Source of the DNA: Chiridota heheva
Lineage: Eukaryota; Echinodermata; Holothuroidea; Apodida; Chiridotidae
Length of the DNA: 64,000 nucleotides
Assembly (NCBI GenBank): GCA_020152595.1
Contig: JAIGNY010004489.1
Location: 212,501 to 276,500 of the forward strand
Direction: 5' to 3'
The notes under the pieces were generated by a model. It was given only the letters and a program-made list of their open reading frames with translations. It ran no database searches and was not told the DNA's origin. This document shows, piece after piece, positions 28,901 through 41,900 of this stretch. Both the position numbers and the translations under genes were made by a program. Every line of letters begins with the position of its first letter. Positions within the stretch are counted from its first letter, which is position 1.

Positions 28901-31900
28901 ATTTTTAAGCTTCTTAAATATATTAAGAGGCTGATGTAGAGATAAAAATGTATTATCATATTCATGCTGAATTGGAATTGCTGATTTAAGGCCGTTACAC
29001 ACCGAACGCGACGCGATGAGAGATTTTTTAAACAAAATTGAATCAAGAAATATTTTGACTTCTTGTTTTCAGAGATGGATCTTCATCACATGACTATTCA
29101 GATGATAACTGAAAATTGATTAAAAGGGCGAGCAAAATTTGGTCGCGACAGAAAATCACGCCCCACTAAAGCGAATTTCTCTAGTTTGAACAAAAAAGCA
29201 TTTCTAGCTTTTTTTCCAGTATCATCAGAAAGCTTCAATTGTAAACTTCATCACGTGTAAACAAAAAGTCAAAGCATCTTATAATATTTGTTTCCTGTAG
29301 GATTCTCTAAAAAAAGGCTCACCGCGTCGCGTTCTGTATGTAACAGCCTTAAGAGCTTTAATATGCTGACGTAGAGAGAGAAAAAAATGTATTATCATAT
29401 TCATGCTGAATGTGAATTGCTGATTTAATTAAGTGAAATGGAATTATACAGCTATGGGAATCATTATTGTTGTCATATTAATGTGAATCATCAATGTAGC
29501 TAAGCAAGTGAGTCATTAATGTTGTCATATGAATGTGAATCATCAATGTAGCTACAGTAAGCAAGTGAGTCATTAATGTTGTTCTATGAATGTGAATCAT
29601 CAATGTAGCTACAGTAAGCAAGTGAGTCATTAATGTTGTCATATGAATGTGAATCATCAATGTAGCTAAGCAAGTGAGTCATTAATGTTGTCATATGAAT
29701 GTGAATCATCAATGTAGCTGAGCAAGTGAGTCATTAATGTTGTCATATGAATGTGAATCATCAATGTAGCTAAGCAAGTGAGTCATTAATGTTGTCATAT
29801 GAATTGGAATTATTAATGTAGTTAAACCCATGGATTGTCCGGTACAGAATCATCCCTATAATCATATAAAATGGATATTATTAACAGTTAAGTATATGTA
29901 AAACATCAATGTATTCAAATAAACTAGCGAACTGTAATTGAAGACAGCGTAAACTGGTCAACATCCTTAGCACAACTATTATTTATGAAAAAATTAGTAT
30001 GCATATGATTTGATGAAATAGCAAACAGCTGTTCCTAGCTCAAAATTAGTGGGAATAAAATGTAAGCAAAGCCAGTCATTAAATCCAATTTTGTTCATAT
30101 TTGTGTACAACTGTACAAAAATAAAACCAAATTTTAGTCACAAATCTTGGTGAGTGGTCTCAGTGGTACAACAATAAGGTGTGAACGGTAGGAAAACCCC
30201 TAGCAAATTTACTACTTAGGGGGGCCTGAAATGTGGCACTCTAGATATGTTGATATGAGGCATGAATGCTGAATTCTCCTCCAGCCTGAACGGCCCGAGT
30301 TGCTCCACAGATGATCAGTTCCACTTCCCCCTTACATGCTAACTATGATCCCAACTTGGCATTTGATATGATCATGGGCACATGACAACATGTTTATTGA
30401 ATGTACACATTTTTCTTTCTATGCTTATAGTGCTAATTAGCAAATGCTAATCAGAGTTAAATTGAAAGTAATAGTATTTATCAAAATAGAAACAATACTT
30501 GGGAAATACTCTTTCATACTGGAAAAACCATGCCCAACACCAAAAGAAAAGCAAATGAAACTATACAAAAATAACATAATAATCACAATTATTTCAGAGA
30601 AAAATATTTCCCTAATCATTTCAGAATTGGAATGGCAAGCATTTGGCCATAAAACCACAATATCTAGTGAATAGTAATGTGCGGTGCCCTCAATATGCTA
30701 CAACAATAGAGTACAGATGTCAAAGTGAAAAACCAAATCAAACAAAGTTCAATTTTAAAACATGAGATTGTTTATCTTAGGCAATACTAAATGTTCATTT
30801 TAGACAATGGGAACTGTCCATTATAAACAATGGAAACTGTTTATTTTGGGCAATGGGAACTGTTCATTATGGACAATAAGAACTTTTCAATTTGGACAAT
30901 GGGAACTGTCCATTATGGACAATGGGAACTTTTCAATTTGGACAATGGGAACTGTCCATTATGGACAATGAGAACTGTTCATTTTGGACAATGAGAACTG
31001 TCCATTTTAAACAATGGAAACTGTCCATTATAAACAATGGAAACTGTCCATTATAAACAATGGAAACTGTCCATTATAAACAATGGAAACTGTCCATTAT
31101 AAACAATGGAAACTGTCCATTATAAACAATGGAAACTGTCCATTATAGACAATGGGAACTATTCATTTTGGACAATGGGAACTGTCCATTATAAACAATG
31201 GGAACTTTTCAATTTGGACAATGGGAACTGTCCATTATGGACAATGGGAACTTTTCAATTTGGAGATGGTTCATTCTGGACAGAGGGAAATGCTCCACTT
31301 GGACATTTGGGCAAAGTGAAAGAGAGAACAAACACTTGTAGCTGTGATACAAATTTGGATTTCTGATTCTTCTAATCTTATTGACAAAATCAAAAACGTT
31401 TTTAATAATGAATTAATATCAACAGCAAAAAAAAAAAAAAACACCTTCTAGGCGAACAATTCAAAATGATTCTAAGCTACAAAAGAAATGCAAAATAACT
31501 GTAACAACTCTTAATAAAGAAACTTAAACTTGATCCTTTCGCAGTTTAAAGGTTGAAACTTACACCAATGAGCTGTTTTAGGTAAGGTTTAATGCTTATG
31601 CTGGGTTGTCTCTCCATTTTTAGAATTTCCAAACAGATTAAAAACTAACTTTTGTTATACAAATTCTAAAAAGTTCATCCCTTTTAATAATAATGATCCA
31701 AAAATGGGTCTCTTTCTGAATAATCAGGTCTCCAAAGATGAAAATTGAACAAATCCTAAACACGTAGTATTTAAGGGGAAAAGCAGATATGTACGTACTA
31801 AGTTTAAAATATGGTTGCATTTGTGCTACGTGACTAAAGTATGGGTATTTTCACAGCATGAGCATTTTATTAAACACATTTCTCTACGATAAATTCATAA

Positions 31901-34900
31901 TTTTTTCAACCCGAGCACACTTTCAAATCTTTGGGTTCACTGAGCTCACAAAATTTTGGGGCATTTTGATTGAAATTGAGCTCACTATGACTTTTGGAAC
32001 CAATTACAACCTGATACATCATATGCATTGGAATAGTTTTAAAATTAACAAGAAAAGGTTTTAAAATAGTTTAAAAACAAGAAGTAATAAAAGGTGAAAT
32101 TTCAACTGCGGTGAAAACTACATGTACCTGATGATAAAAATGCTATGTACAGCAAAGAATACAGACAAGAAGCAAAAGAGAAAGAACAAGACTACTTGGA
32201 CTTCTTTTTCTCTTTAAGAGCTCTTTTGTTCACCTTGGGGGTCTCTTTTGTAGTTTTACTTGCCCCCTTTGTCTCCTTGGTAGTTTCAGGAGCCCCTTTA
32301 TTTACCTTAAGGGCCTCTTCTTCTTTGCTGGCCTTACTGCTTCCACTGCTGGATGCAGCAGATTTGCTCTTCTTGGGTGGTGGACCCTCATCTTTGGCTG
32401 TCGTTTTTCTTTTTCTAGAAACAAAGAAGAAATCAGTCAATGAGTCCGAGTCTTAAATATTTAAACTCACCTCTGCATGACCATTGTTGTAATTGATTAT
32501 AAAATTTCCCACATTTCTAAAAAAAGGTGTCGAAAATCTTCCCACGAAAAATTGTGACAGAAATAATATTAATGTAGTAAATTTTTTATATACTTCCTTA
32601 TTTCGCAATTTAATGTACTATTGATCTTACAATTACATGGGGGATGTTTCTAAAGCACATATTTACTACATATACTATTGTTTACTCAAGAAATCTAAGA
32701 AAAGAAAACCATTTTCTTCCTGCAAATTCTTTTTTTTTGGCACCATAGATTTTTTTTTTTTCCAGGTCTGTGCATGACACACTGAAACACTGTTAGGAAT
32801 CATTCATCAAGACAAGCTAATGCTGATAATGGAATGAGTTTCAGATGCATGTAGAGACCTCCGTGGTGTAGTGGTTTAAGTGCTTTGTCCTCTCACCCGC
32901 ACGTCCCAGGTTCGTGTACCGGTGGGTCTGCAACCAGTGAGTTCACAACTGGTTATCAAAGGCCGTGGCCGTCTTGATATAATGTCCAACACTGGATACT
33001 TTCGGGACGTTAAACCTTACCATGCTATGCTATGCATGCCATTTCAAGGTGTTTCAACAATAGCAATCAAAATTGGGCCCGAAAGGCTTAAAGTTAGATT
33101 ACTGCAATGTGATAAGACAAAAGGAAAGATCAAAGGAAAAGAATTGAATCTATTCTTGGAAAATTTTGTCTCTGAAACAGATGATCACTGCGGATTTGGG
33201 CAAAAACATTTGTTACAAGTTCATCGTTTTATTTCAGGACCCCAAAATATTGGAAACATCCATCTTTATACAAAGATAACATATCATTTTTCATAAAATT
33301 TATGCAAGATGACATGATTACTAACCACTTAATCCAAAAAACCTCCCCATATTATTCTTCATTGGTTAGAATCATATAATTATATTAAAGGAGACACAAA
33401 CCCAAAGAATAATTGGGGTTCTACAGTACCGCCTGCAATAAATTGGTCGCGGCAACGTGAAATATCGTGACGCCACGTTAGTCTCGTTAGAAAAAATTGA
33501 CAAAACAACATACTCCAAAAGTCTAAGCATGACAAGTCATGGTAACCACGTACGCCACGCAACCATGATTTGCATAATATTCATTGTTACAGTTACGTGG
33601 CGGTCGTGGCGGCATGGAAAATGATGAAAGGTTAGGTCTGTAATAACTTTAATATTACCGACGACAAGACGTTGGAGTTTTGCAAGATTTGTCGCATGCA
33701 ATTACTTAAAACCTTCAGATCAATAGCGTGTGAAATACACAATGGTCCATGTCGTTACTTACGTTTTTAACTTTAAGCTTATTTTCATAAACTTTGAAGT
33801 ATATTTCCTTAAAAATTTGTCATTCTTTTTCTATGAATGTGCCTTCAGTTTTTCTTTGAATATTAATCTCTGGAAAGAATTTTTAGATAACGAGAACAGT
33901 TTTATTTCATGTAGCCTATTTTCAAACACGGCACATGCAACGGCTCTTAACTAATATGCTATCACATGATGAATTGCAAGACTGAAATATTTGATTTTGG
34001 TGGGGTTGGGGGGAGGGGTGTACAAAAATATTGAATATTGTGTGTCAGGAGGTGGGACGAACAACAATTCATTTTTGTGCCGTATATATCGAAAAATGCA
34101 GTAGGCGCAGGAAAAAGACAATTTTGTTCTCCATAGTACGGGGATCCCAATATGGTCCTATGCAGGAAGGGATTCAGAATTAACCTGGGCACCCCCACCC
34201 TTTTTAAGACAAATACATAGGGGAAAGATTATCTTCTTATTATGCTTTCATAAGTTAGTATATGACCTCACCCAAAATTCAATAACATCGCAGTGGTTTT
34301 TTTTCTTCCTGTGATTATTTTTTTGCTTCATATATCAAGCCAGTTTTTCATTTGCGGTACTCCTTAGTAAGTCATCTTGGGCCCTACCACCCACCCTTCA
34401 CCCCCTCCACCCCTCATAGTAGATTAACAATAATTTGTTCACATTCCAACTTTGTCACAAGGATTTGGTACACGACCGTAACTGGCAGGGCAGGGCGTTG
34501 GGAAACAGCTTTGGTTGTGACTAAAACCGGTGATGTTGATATATTTAATCAAATAGGCCTGAATATAGGCAATGAAATTATATCCCATTGGAACAGTTTC
34601 AAACTGCATCTTTCATTTCTACTTATATATACATTTTGCCAAATGTAATGGGAACCTTTTAACATTCAATGTTGTGAAATAATATATTTGATGTCATTTC
34701 AATACCCCCCCTCCCAGTCAATCCAACTTAACACATGAAATATTATTATGCGGTCGTGACATACACCGTACGACGTGAATATAATGGGTACTATTATCCG
34801 CACAGCTTTTGGTTTAGCCGCTATATGATATAGACAAGCTCATTGTTTCCAAAGAGATTGAAAACAAAACAAAATTTGACATCACTTTTATTCATCTTTC

Positions 34901-37900
34901 AATACAATTTGGTTTGAGAGGAAAACAAGCGGAACAAAGATGGTTTTAGATGAAAGTGAGTTGTCATGAGGGACTTACTTTACATACACGTCCAAATAAG
35001 TTTACCAGTCCTTGCATGTAAATATGACCAACTACTTTCTCGCTACGACTAAAATCTTTTCTTAAATTGAACAAATCGACTCCCGCACGAATGTACTGTG
35101 TGGTACGGTAAAGGTGCATAGGCCTAGTGTTTACACATATCATATCATGTGGGAACTAAACTGATTCGATGACGTCACTTAAGTCACTTCGATTAAGGGC
35201 GGGTGTACAAGATGGCTGCCCCCATACAATTCGTATATCAAGTAATTAATATTTTAGTTAATTAAAATAAAATATCACGGAACGCTTTTTAAGTATCCCA
35301 AGGTGGGCATAGTTGTTTAGAATATATGTTCGCATCATAATAGATAAGAGAAATCTGTGGGTTTGTGTCTCTTTTAATCATTCTCGAGTTCCTCCTTCAA
35401 GAAAAGAAAACAAAAGAGAAGAAACAGATCAAAGTACCCAAGTTTTTTCTCCAGTATTTTCTGATCTTCTGGTTTCAGCTTTGGAAAACCTGGAATACCA
35501 TTGGCAGATCCTTCAGCAGGCCAGTGGAGTTCATCCAAACGCTCCTTCTTACAGAAACAGTCTACGTGGTGCCACATGTCCAACGGACCTGGTACCCCTT
35601 TAGCAGCAGCTGCCATCATGTCCCTCTTAGAAATTCGAATTTCATCCTGATAATAATAACAAAGAGTAAAATCGTAAACCAAGAAATAAATCTTCATATT
35701 CTACCAACTAATGATTTCTTTTTACATTTATGAATGAATAGGACTCAGTCAAAAAGTGAGAGCGTGTTTTTTTTTTGACAAATCTATGTGGATTTTAACA
35801 GAAAGAAGAATTAAGGTTCGTTAAGGTAAGTAAGGAAGTTTTAGGCCCAAATAGGTAGCAAAAAATTGGAACCGGGAAATATAATTTTTTTAGCTCTAAA
35901 ATTTTCACTGGTTTATGAATCATGGTAACTACACTAACTCATATCAAACAAAAATTTATAAACTTTCTCGAACTTATTTTTGATCTGAGTTGGTGAAATT
36001 ACCATAATTTTAGTGTAAGGCTATTGACATACCAGTTCCGTGAAAATTTTAAAGCTAAAAAATATAAATATATATATTTTATTTAGATCTTTTTTTTTCA
36101 GGTACCCGTACCCGATATTTTCGTACTGGGCACTGAGTACCCAACAGCCTTAGGAAGTTGATCTCATCCTCTGTTAGTTGATGTTATTGATAACACATGT
36201 TCATCCAACAAGTACATTTGAACAAAAAATATCAGTAAATTTAATGACTTCTTTCTGCTATTTTAAAATAAACTGATCATTTTTTATATTCAGTACCAAC
36301 CAGAAATCTCACAATATTGGTATCTGAACAAAGTGCAGTGTACTTAGTGCAAATAAAACAAACATTTAAGTGCCTGCTGCAAAGAAAAAAATTCCCTTAT
36401 GTTAGAAAGCAGTCTAATCATGCAGTATTTTTTTCTTTTCTATACATATCCAAACATATGCCCAGCCGCTAAATGTTAGTATGCAGTTCTACATCGCCTG
36501 CATTGATATATAAATCTATACTGCCTGCATTAAGCTTGTATATTCACAAGTCAGATTCCATTACTTTTTTAGTATTGCTTAATTATTGTTTAATGTATTA
36601 AATTAAAGTATTGCTTAATGTATTGTTAAACTTACCCAAGATTTAACCTATTGATGCTAACATTTCAAACAAAAATAGTAACTTTTTATTTCACAGAATT
36701 GAGCTTTTCTTATTATGTACTGTACCTTTATCTTACCTTTAAATTCTGTAACTTTTTAAACATATATTTTTGTTATGGTTTTACACCTCTCCTGGGAGGC
36801 AAAGGCATGTATTTACAAAAAAAAGATGAATAACATTCTCAAACTAGAATATTAGCACTATCTAGAGCGCATACCTCAGCCCGTTACGATTTCAACATGC
36901 CTAGAATAATTTTAGAGTTCATTTGATCTCCATACCCAATATAATCTACCTTAGAAATCCTAGGCCCAGCAAGATTCATACCCAAGTTTTGATCTGTAAT
37001 GATCATTTGCAATCAGAACACTTGAAGATTATCTTCTGACTGGATTTCTTCCAAGGCCATACTATTGTTTTCAGTTTTATTCAATTGAAGCATCATTGTA
37101 TGAGCTTTATTCAGCCAGGATTCACATTCCATCATCTTCTATTCATGGCAGAAACCAATTGTTTAATTTTCTTTGATTCCAGAGAACACTTGATGTACGT
37201 CTCTTTGAGTCCAGAAAATTGATTGTTTTTGGATCTTCATTCAGAGCACAAAGTCATTGTTCAGCACATTTCATTGGAAAATTTAGACTTAGTCTTGACA
37301 ATTTAAGTCTTCACAGATCTCATCCTAAAACATCCCACCCCTCAATTTCTGCCCTTCAAAAGTTCCAATTAGTCCCAAACTTTAATAACTTCTTCTTAAA
37401 ACAGTAACAACACCACACACCAAATTTAATCCAATCATCAGTTCTTGAGATATCTTGATGACAGACAAACAGGTTGAAAACATGTCCCCACCCCCATTTG
37501 CACCCTTCTCCTGTTCCAATATGTCTCAAATTTTAATCCCTTCTTCCTTAAGCAGTAACAAAACCACACACCAAATTTAATCCAAATCCATTACCTCCGT
37601 CCAACTTTGTTGGCAGAGGTAAAAAGCAAAATAAATCATATTAGAAATCTAAATAATATCCTCCAACCCCCATGTAGTATTCTTTTCACCTAACTTCTAT
37701 GGACTGAGGACTCCCCACCCCCTTCCCCCCACACACACACACACACGAAAAACCTATCATAAGTATTTCTTTACAATAAACATTATAATAGCACAAACCT
37801 TCCCAATCTTTTCATCACAAGCCTTACAGGCACTCCTTCCAGACTTGGCATACTCGACAGCAAAGTTCTCCAACAAATCCGAGACGACCACACCATCACC

Positions 37901-38905
37901 TGCTGACCTGCCTTTGTCCGCACCTTCCTCAATGGACTTTTTGATCTCCTCTTGATGTTCCCATCTCAGAGAAGCAAAGCCAGCTGATGATGCAAGAAAA
38001 CAGAAAAACATATATATAAATACCATTTTTTTTAATCGCAAAGTTGTTAGTTAAAGAGGACATGACATGGTCAGACAAATTGCTCTCTTTGGTAAGCTTA
38101 GGTATATTACTTCTCGAAATGAACATTTTTGTGTGTGACAAGAGATCTCGAAAGCGTAAAATCGACGTTTAAAATTCCCTCCTTAAAATTGGTTATGAAA
38201 AATAGGTCTAGGGGGTCACGTGACCGAATGACGAAACTTCGGGCAGACATGTCACATGACCCACACTATCGCGTTGCTTTAGTCAGTGTAAAACCTACGC
38301 TAACGTAAAGTCCAGACTGAATCTTTGATAAAAAACAACACGATATCTTCGAGATTTTTTTCGAAAATGCCGTAGGGCCTACCGATATATTGTAGGCGGG
38401 TGTAGTAATGTTTCTCGGAAAGGAATTAGCATCCATAAATTTCCAATGGACGAAAAAAGTGTGGATAGCAATAGCATTTGTAAACAATACCAGACACCCG
38501 TGCAGATTTTAAAACTTAAAAAGGCCTAGGCTAGGCCTAGCCTAGGGCCTAAACAACACAGTGTAATTTGTAGCGATCACTTCACTAAAGATTGTTTTGA
38601 ATCCGCTGCAAGGCTTCGGCAACAGTTTGGCTTGGGGAGTGTTTCTGGGAAAGAAATTAGGAGCATCAATCCGGGATAGTTTCTTACTATCAAGAAGGAA
38701 ACAACTAGTGTTAAAGATGTACCCTCAAGTTCAACGTCAGCCATGGCAAGTGCTACTGCTAACCTAACTTGTTATGCTACTACAACCAGTAGACCTGACG
38801 TTAGTCGACCCGGCATTTCTGTTGATTGGTGGAACCTACTTACAGTAAGCTCATATTAATTTAGTGAAATTTATTATTTGCGTTTTTTGTGGTGTAGGGA
38901 GAGCC

Positions 38906-38936
<31 letters not shown>

Positions 38937-41900
38937 GTGGTTGTCTGAAAAAGCATTAAAATCTGATAAGATCTGTTGTGGATTTTGAAATTAGTACTGT
39001 AAGCTTTTGACCTGATTAATGTTTAATCAATATCTAATTTATGCTAAATTCATGATGTATGACTGGGCTATGGGCAGACATTTTTCCGGAATTTTCTTTC
39101 ATTAATATAAGTCACTGAAGTCTGAAAATGATGGTGAAGTCCAAAAATGATGGTGAAGTCTAATCCTCCTAGAATTTGGTTCGGGCTATAGTCAAGACTC
39201 AAAAACGTTTAGACAAAATTTGCTGTACCACCAAAACAAGTTATTTACATAAGAAAATATATACCAAGATCGCCCTGTAATATATCACAAAATTTGCATG
39301 CAAATTTGTCTGATTCCTGAGATTTTGGCATTTTACAGCCATAGTTTGGCATTTCCGGTGGTATCCTTAGGCCTTTAATAGTATTTCTCCAAAAAGAAAT
39401 CCCCTTTTTTTTCAAATTCCCCCCAAAAATTACACAAGTGGGAAATTTCCCCGCCCAATTTTTACCCGTAGTGTTAATGCTGCTTCAACTTATTCAATGT
39501 AACCTCCTAAATTACCTTTGACTTTGCCTGTAGATCATATTTGTCTTTTTCCATTTATTGATCATAAAGGTACTTTTATTTATTTACAGCATATGTAGAT
39601 GAGCTTCTCAGTGAAGTAACCAACATCGTTGGGACAGGAGACAAGTCCTTGAAGCAGCAGACAAGCAGGTTATCTTTACCACCACTACCTTTGACAAGCA
39701 CTGTGCAGAAGCCCTCACGCCAAGAAGCCCTGCAGCGGCAAATGACAAGGTTTAGAAGACCTGAGGAACTCAGATTGTGTTATTTGCATACTAGAAATTG
39801 TGGTGGACCATGTTCCTACTATATTTATTGATCGAACTATGGGAAAAGTCTCATTTTAGTTTCATATTTAGCTGTTGAATATTCTCAGTGGAACTGTGTA
39901 TTGCAACAGTGCCTAGCTCAGAAAAAGTTTAAAAGTTGTGTCAAAATTAAAAAGTTGTGTCAAAATTGAAAAGTTTTTCATGTCGTGGTCATCGTCGGCA
40001 TCTACAAATGTTTTAACTGAGCTCATAACATAAGTTAAGAATAGTGTACATTTATGTAACTTGGCACATGAGTAGAAGACATTAGTACTGTTCAGAGGAG
40101 CATGCTTAGGGGTTGTGTATGTATACTAATTAGCTTATTTACATATCAATGAACATTTGTGTCTATGATATCTCTTAAATTACAGTCCAGTAGCATTCCC
40201 ATTAATGGGAACATTAGGAATTGGTTCTGGGCATGCGCCAAACGTTTGCCTCTCTAGGTGAGTCATCCTTTAATCAGTCGTTCTCTTCATCATACTGCAC
40301 GCAATCAATGAGCGCATTGTTTTGATCTCGTTAATGCTGCAGTGTACACACAATACAATCCACGGTTTGTATGGTTTAATAGTACGGACAACGAGATTAG
40401 CTAACTCCCTTATTGTTATACCTTTCACGCTCAGTAGGCCTACAAAGAGATATATCGTCACGAAATTATAGTGAAGTATTACATATACATCTCGGATTGT
40501 CCAGGCTAAGCGCCCAGTTATCATACCAACTTTTATGTGAACTTTCAGTGACAGATCGTGTGAGTATGACCGTCACTGACAGGTTTCACACTGTGTTACT
40601 GTATTGAATCCTAAGGAAATGAGTCACAGCGTCAGTACACACTGGACAACTTGCCACAAAATTTCAATTTAACTCGCGAGGATTCTAGGAAAGACTGGTT
40701 TTGAATTAAACACTCAAAGTATTATACAAAATGTATGTATAAATAATTCCCAAAGATGAATCTTTTGAAACAAACAGGCAAACGGATAGAAATTCAAGCA
40801 CTATCTCAACTGTTCAATGTAAAAACAACGCGAAGAGCGATGGCGACCGAGATCTAGGCCAGGGCAGCTGCTGTTGTGTCTACGCATGTATTCTTATCAG
40901 CCTGAAACACGTCTACAACATAGGGGTCAAGTACGGGTCACGGTATACTCTTTGCAATAGCTCAAAAACGGCGTGGTGAACCTATGTTATGGGAGTGGAA
41001 AAAGCATAGGTATTAGTATTACGCTTAATGTTTTGCGCATCCAAAATTTCCCCAATGTCTAGGATTTTTCTCCCAGCCGTTTGAAGTTCCGCACGTACGT
41101 TATAGGTATGGAGGCTGAAAAATGTGTCTGTGTCAATGGCGCTGACCATTGGTCAAATGTTCCCATTAATGGGAACAAATTTGTTCCCATTAATAGGCAT
41201 GCTACTGGACTGAATTAAGGTGGGTTGGGTGTGGGATTTTGCGAACACAAATGATATATATATATATGTGTGAAGAGCATTGTTCACACTTAATGGTGAG
41301 GTATGTGCACATTTAATTGAATTATTTGCATAACAATAGACTTTCTTGTGAAATGTTTAATCCGAGATCACAACATACAGTAAGCCAGTTAAAAATGTTT
41401 ACATTCACGTAACTTTCCTCAAGGTTAGATGAAGTTGGTAATGTACAAATTAGCATGATGAAGGGGGAAGGAAGGGGAGGGGGTAGGCATACTTATTAGC
41501 CTATATGCATATGTATCTCTGATACCTCTTGCGTTAGGGCCGGTGTGGTGTTGGTATATTAAGCAGGTTATTTGCATGTTAGACCTTTGCTCATTACTTA
41601 GTAATAAATACTCTACATGTACATTCACAAATCTTGCCGGGACAGGTATTTAAGGCATTAGACCTTGTAGATTAGTATTGTGAGTTCTGTGTTAATTTAA
41701 ATTAGCATAACAATGAAAATACTTGTTTATATATTTCTTAAAGTAGTGAGGATGTGGTGAGATTACTAAGATAAGTAGTGTTTTGTTCATATTAATTTTG
41801 AGATTTGCATAACAACAATTAGGGAGTCAGGTAGCTCAGTTGGTAGAGCACACGACTGAGATGCTGGAGCTTCCCGGTTCAAGCTTTGGACAGGTCTGAC

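Noticed and set aside
32145..32456. 103-residue Leu-rich ORF on plus
   Set aside because: It is the antisense shadow of PARP1 exon 5.
32880..33296. 138-residue ORF on plus
   Set aside because: Its first part is SINE family A sequence and the rest is unsupported intron DNA.
35165..35220. Promoter-like words (TGACGTCA plus AAGATGGC)
   Set aside because: Intronic, with no ORF or exon downstream that they could serve; kept only as a note in the intron entry.
35313..35733. Two plus-strand ORFs of 96 and 122 residues
   Set aside because: Antisense shadows of PARP1 exon 4.
41829..41900. Possible tRNA gene (GTAGCTCAGTTGG head)
   Set aside because: The acceptor stem does not pair, and the sequence continues into a SINE body also present at 56208-56550.
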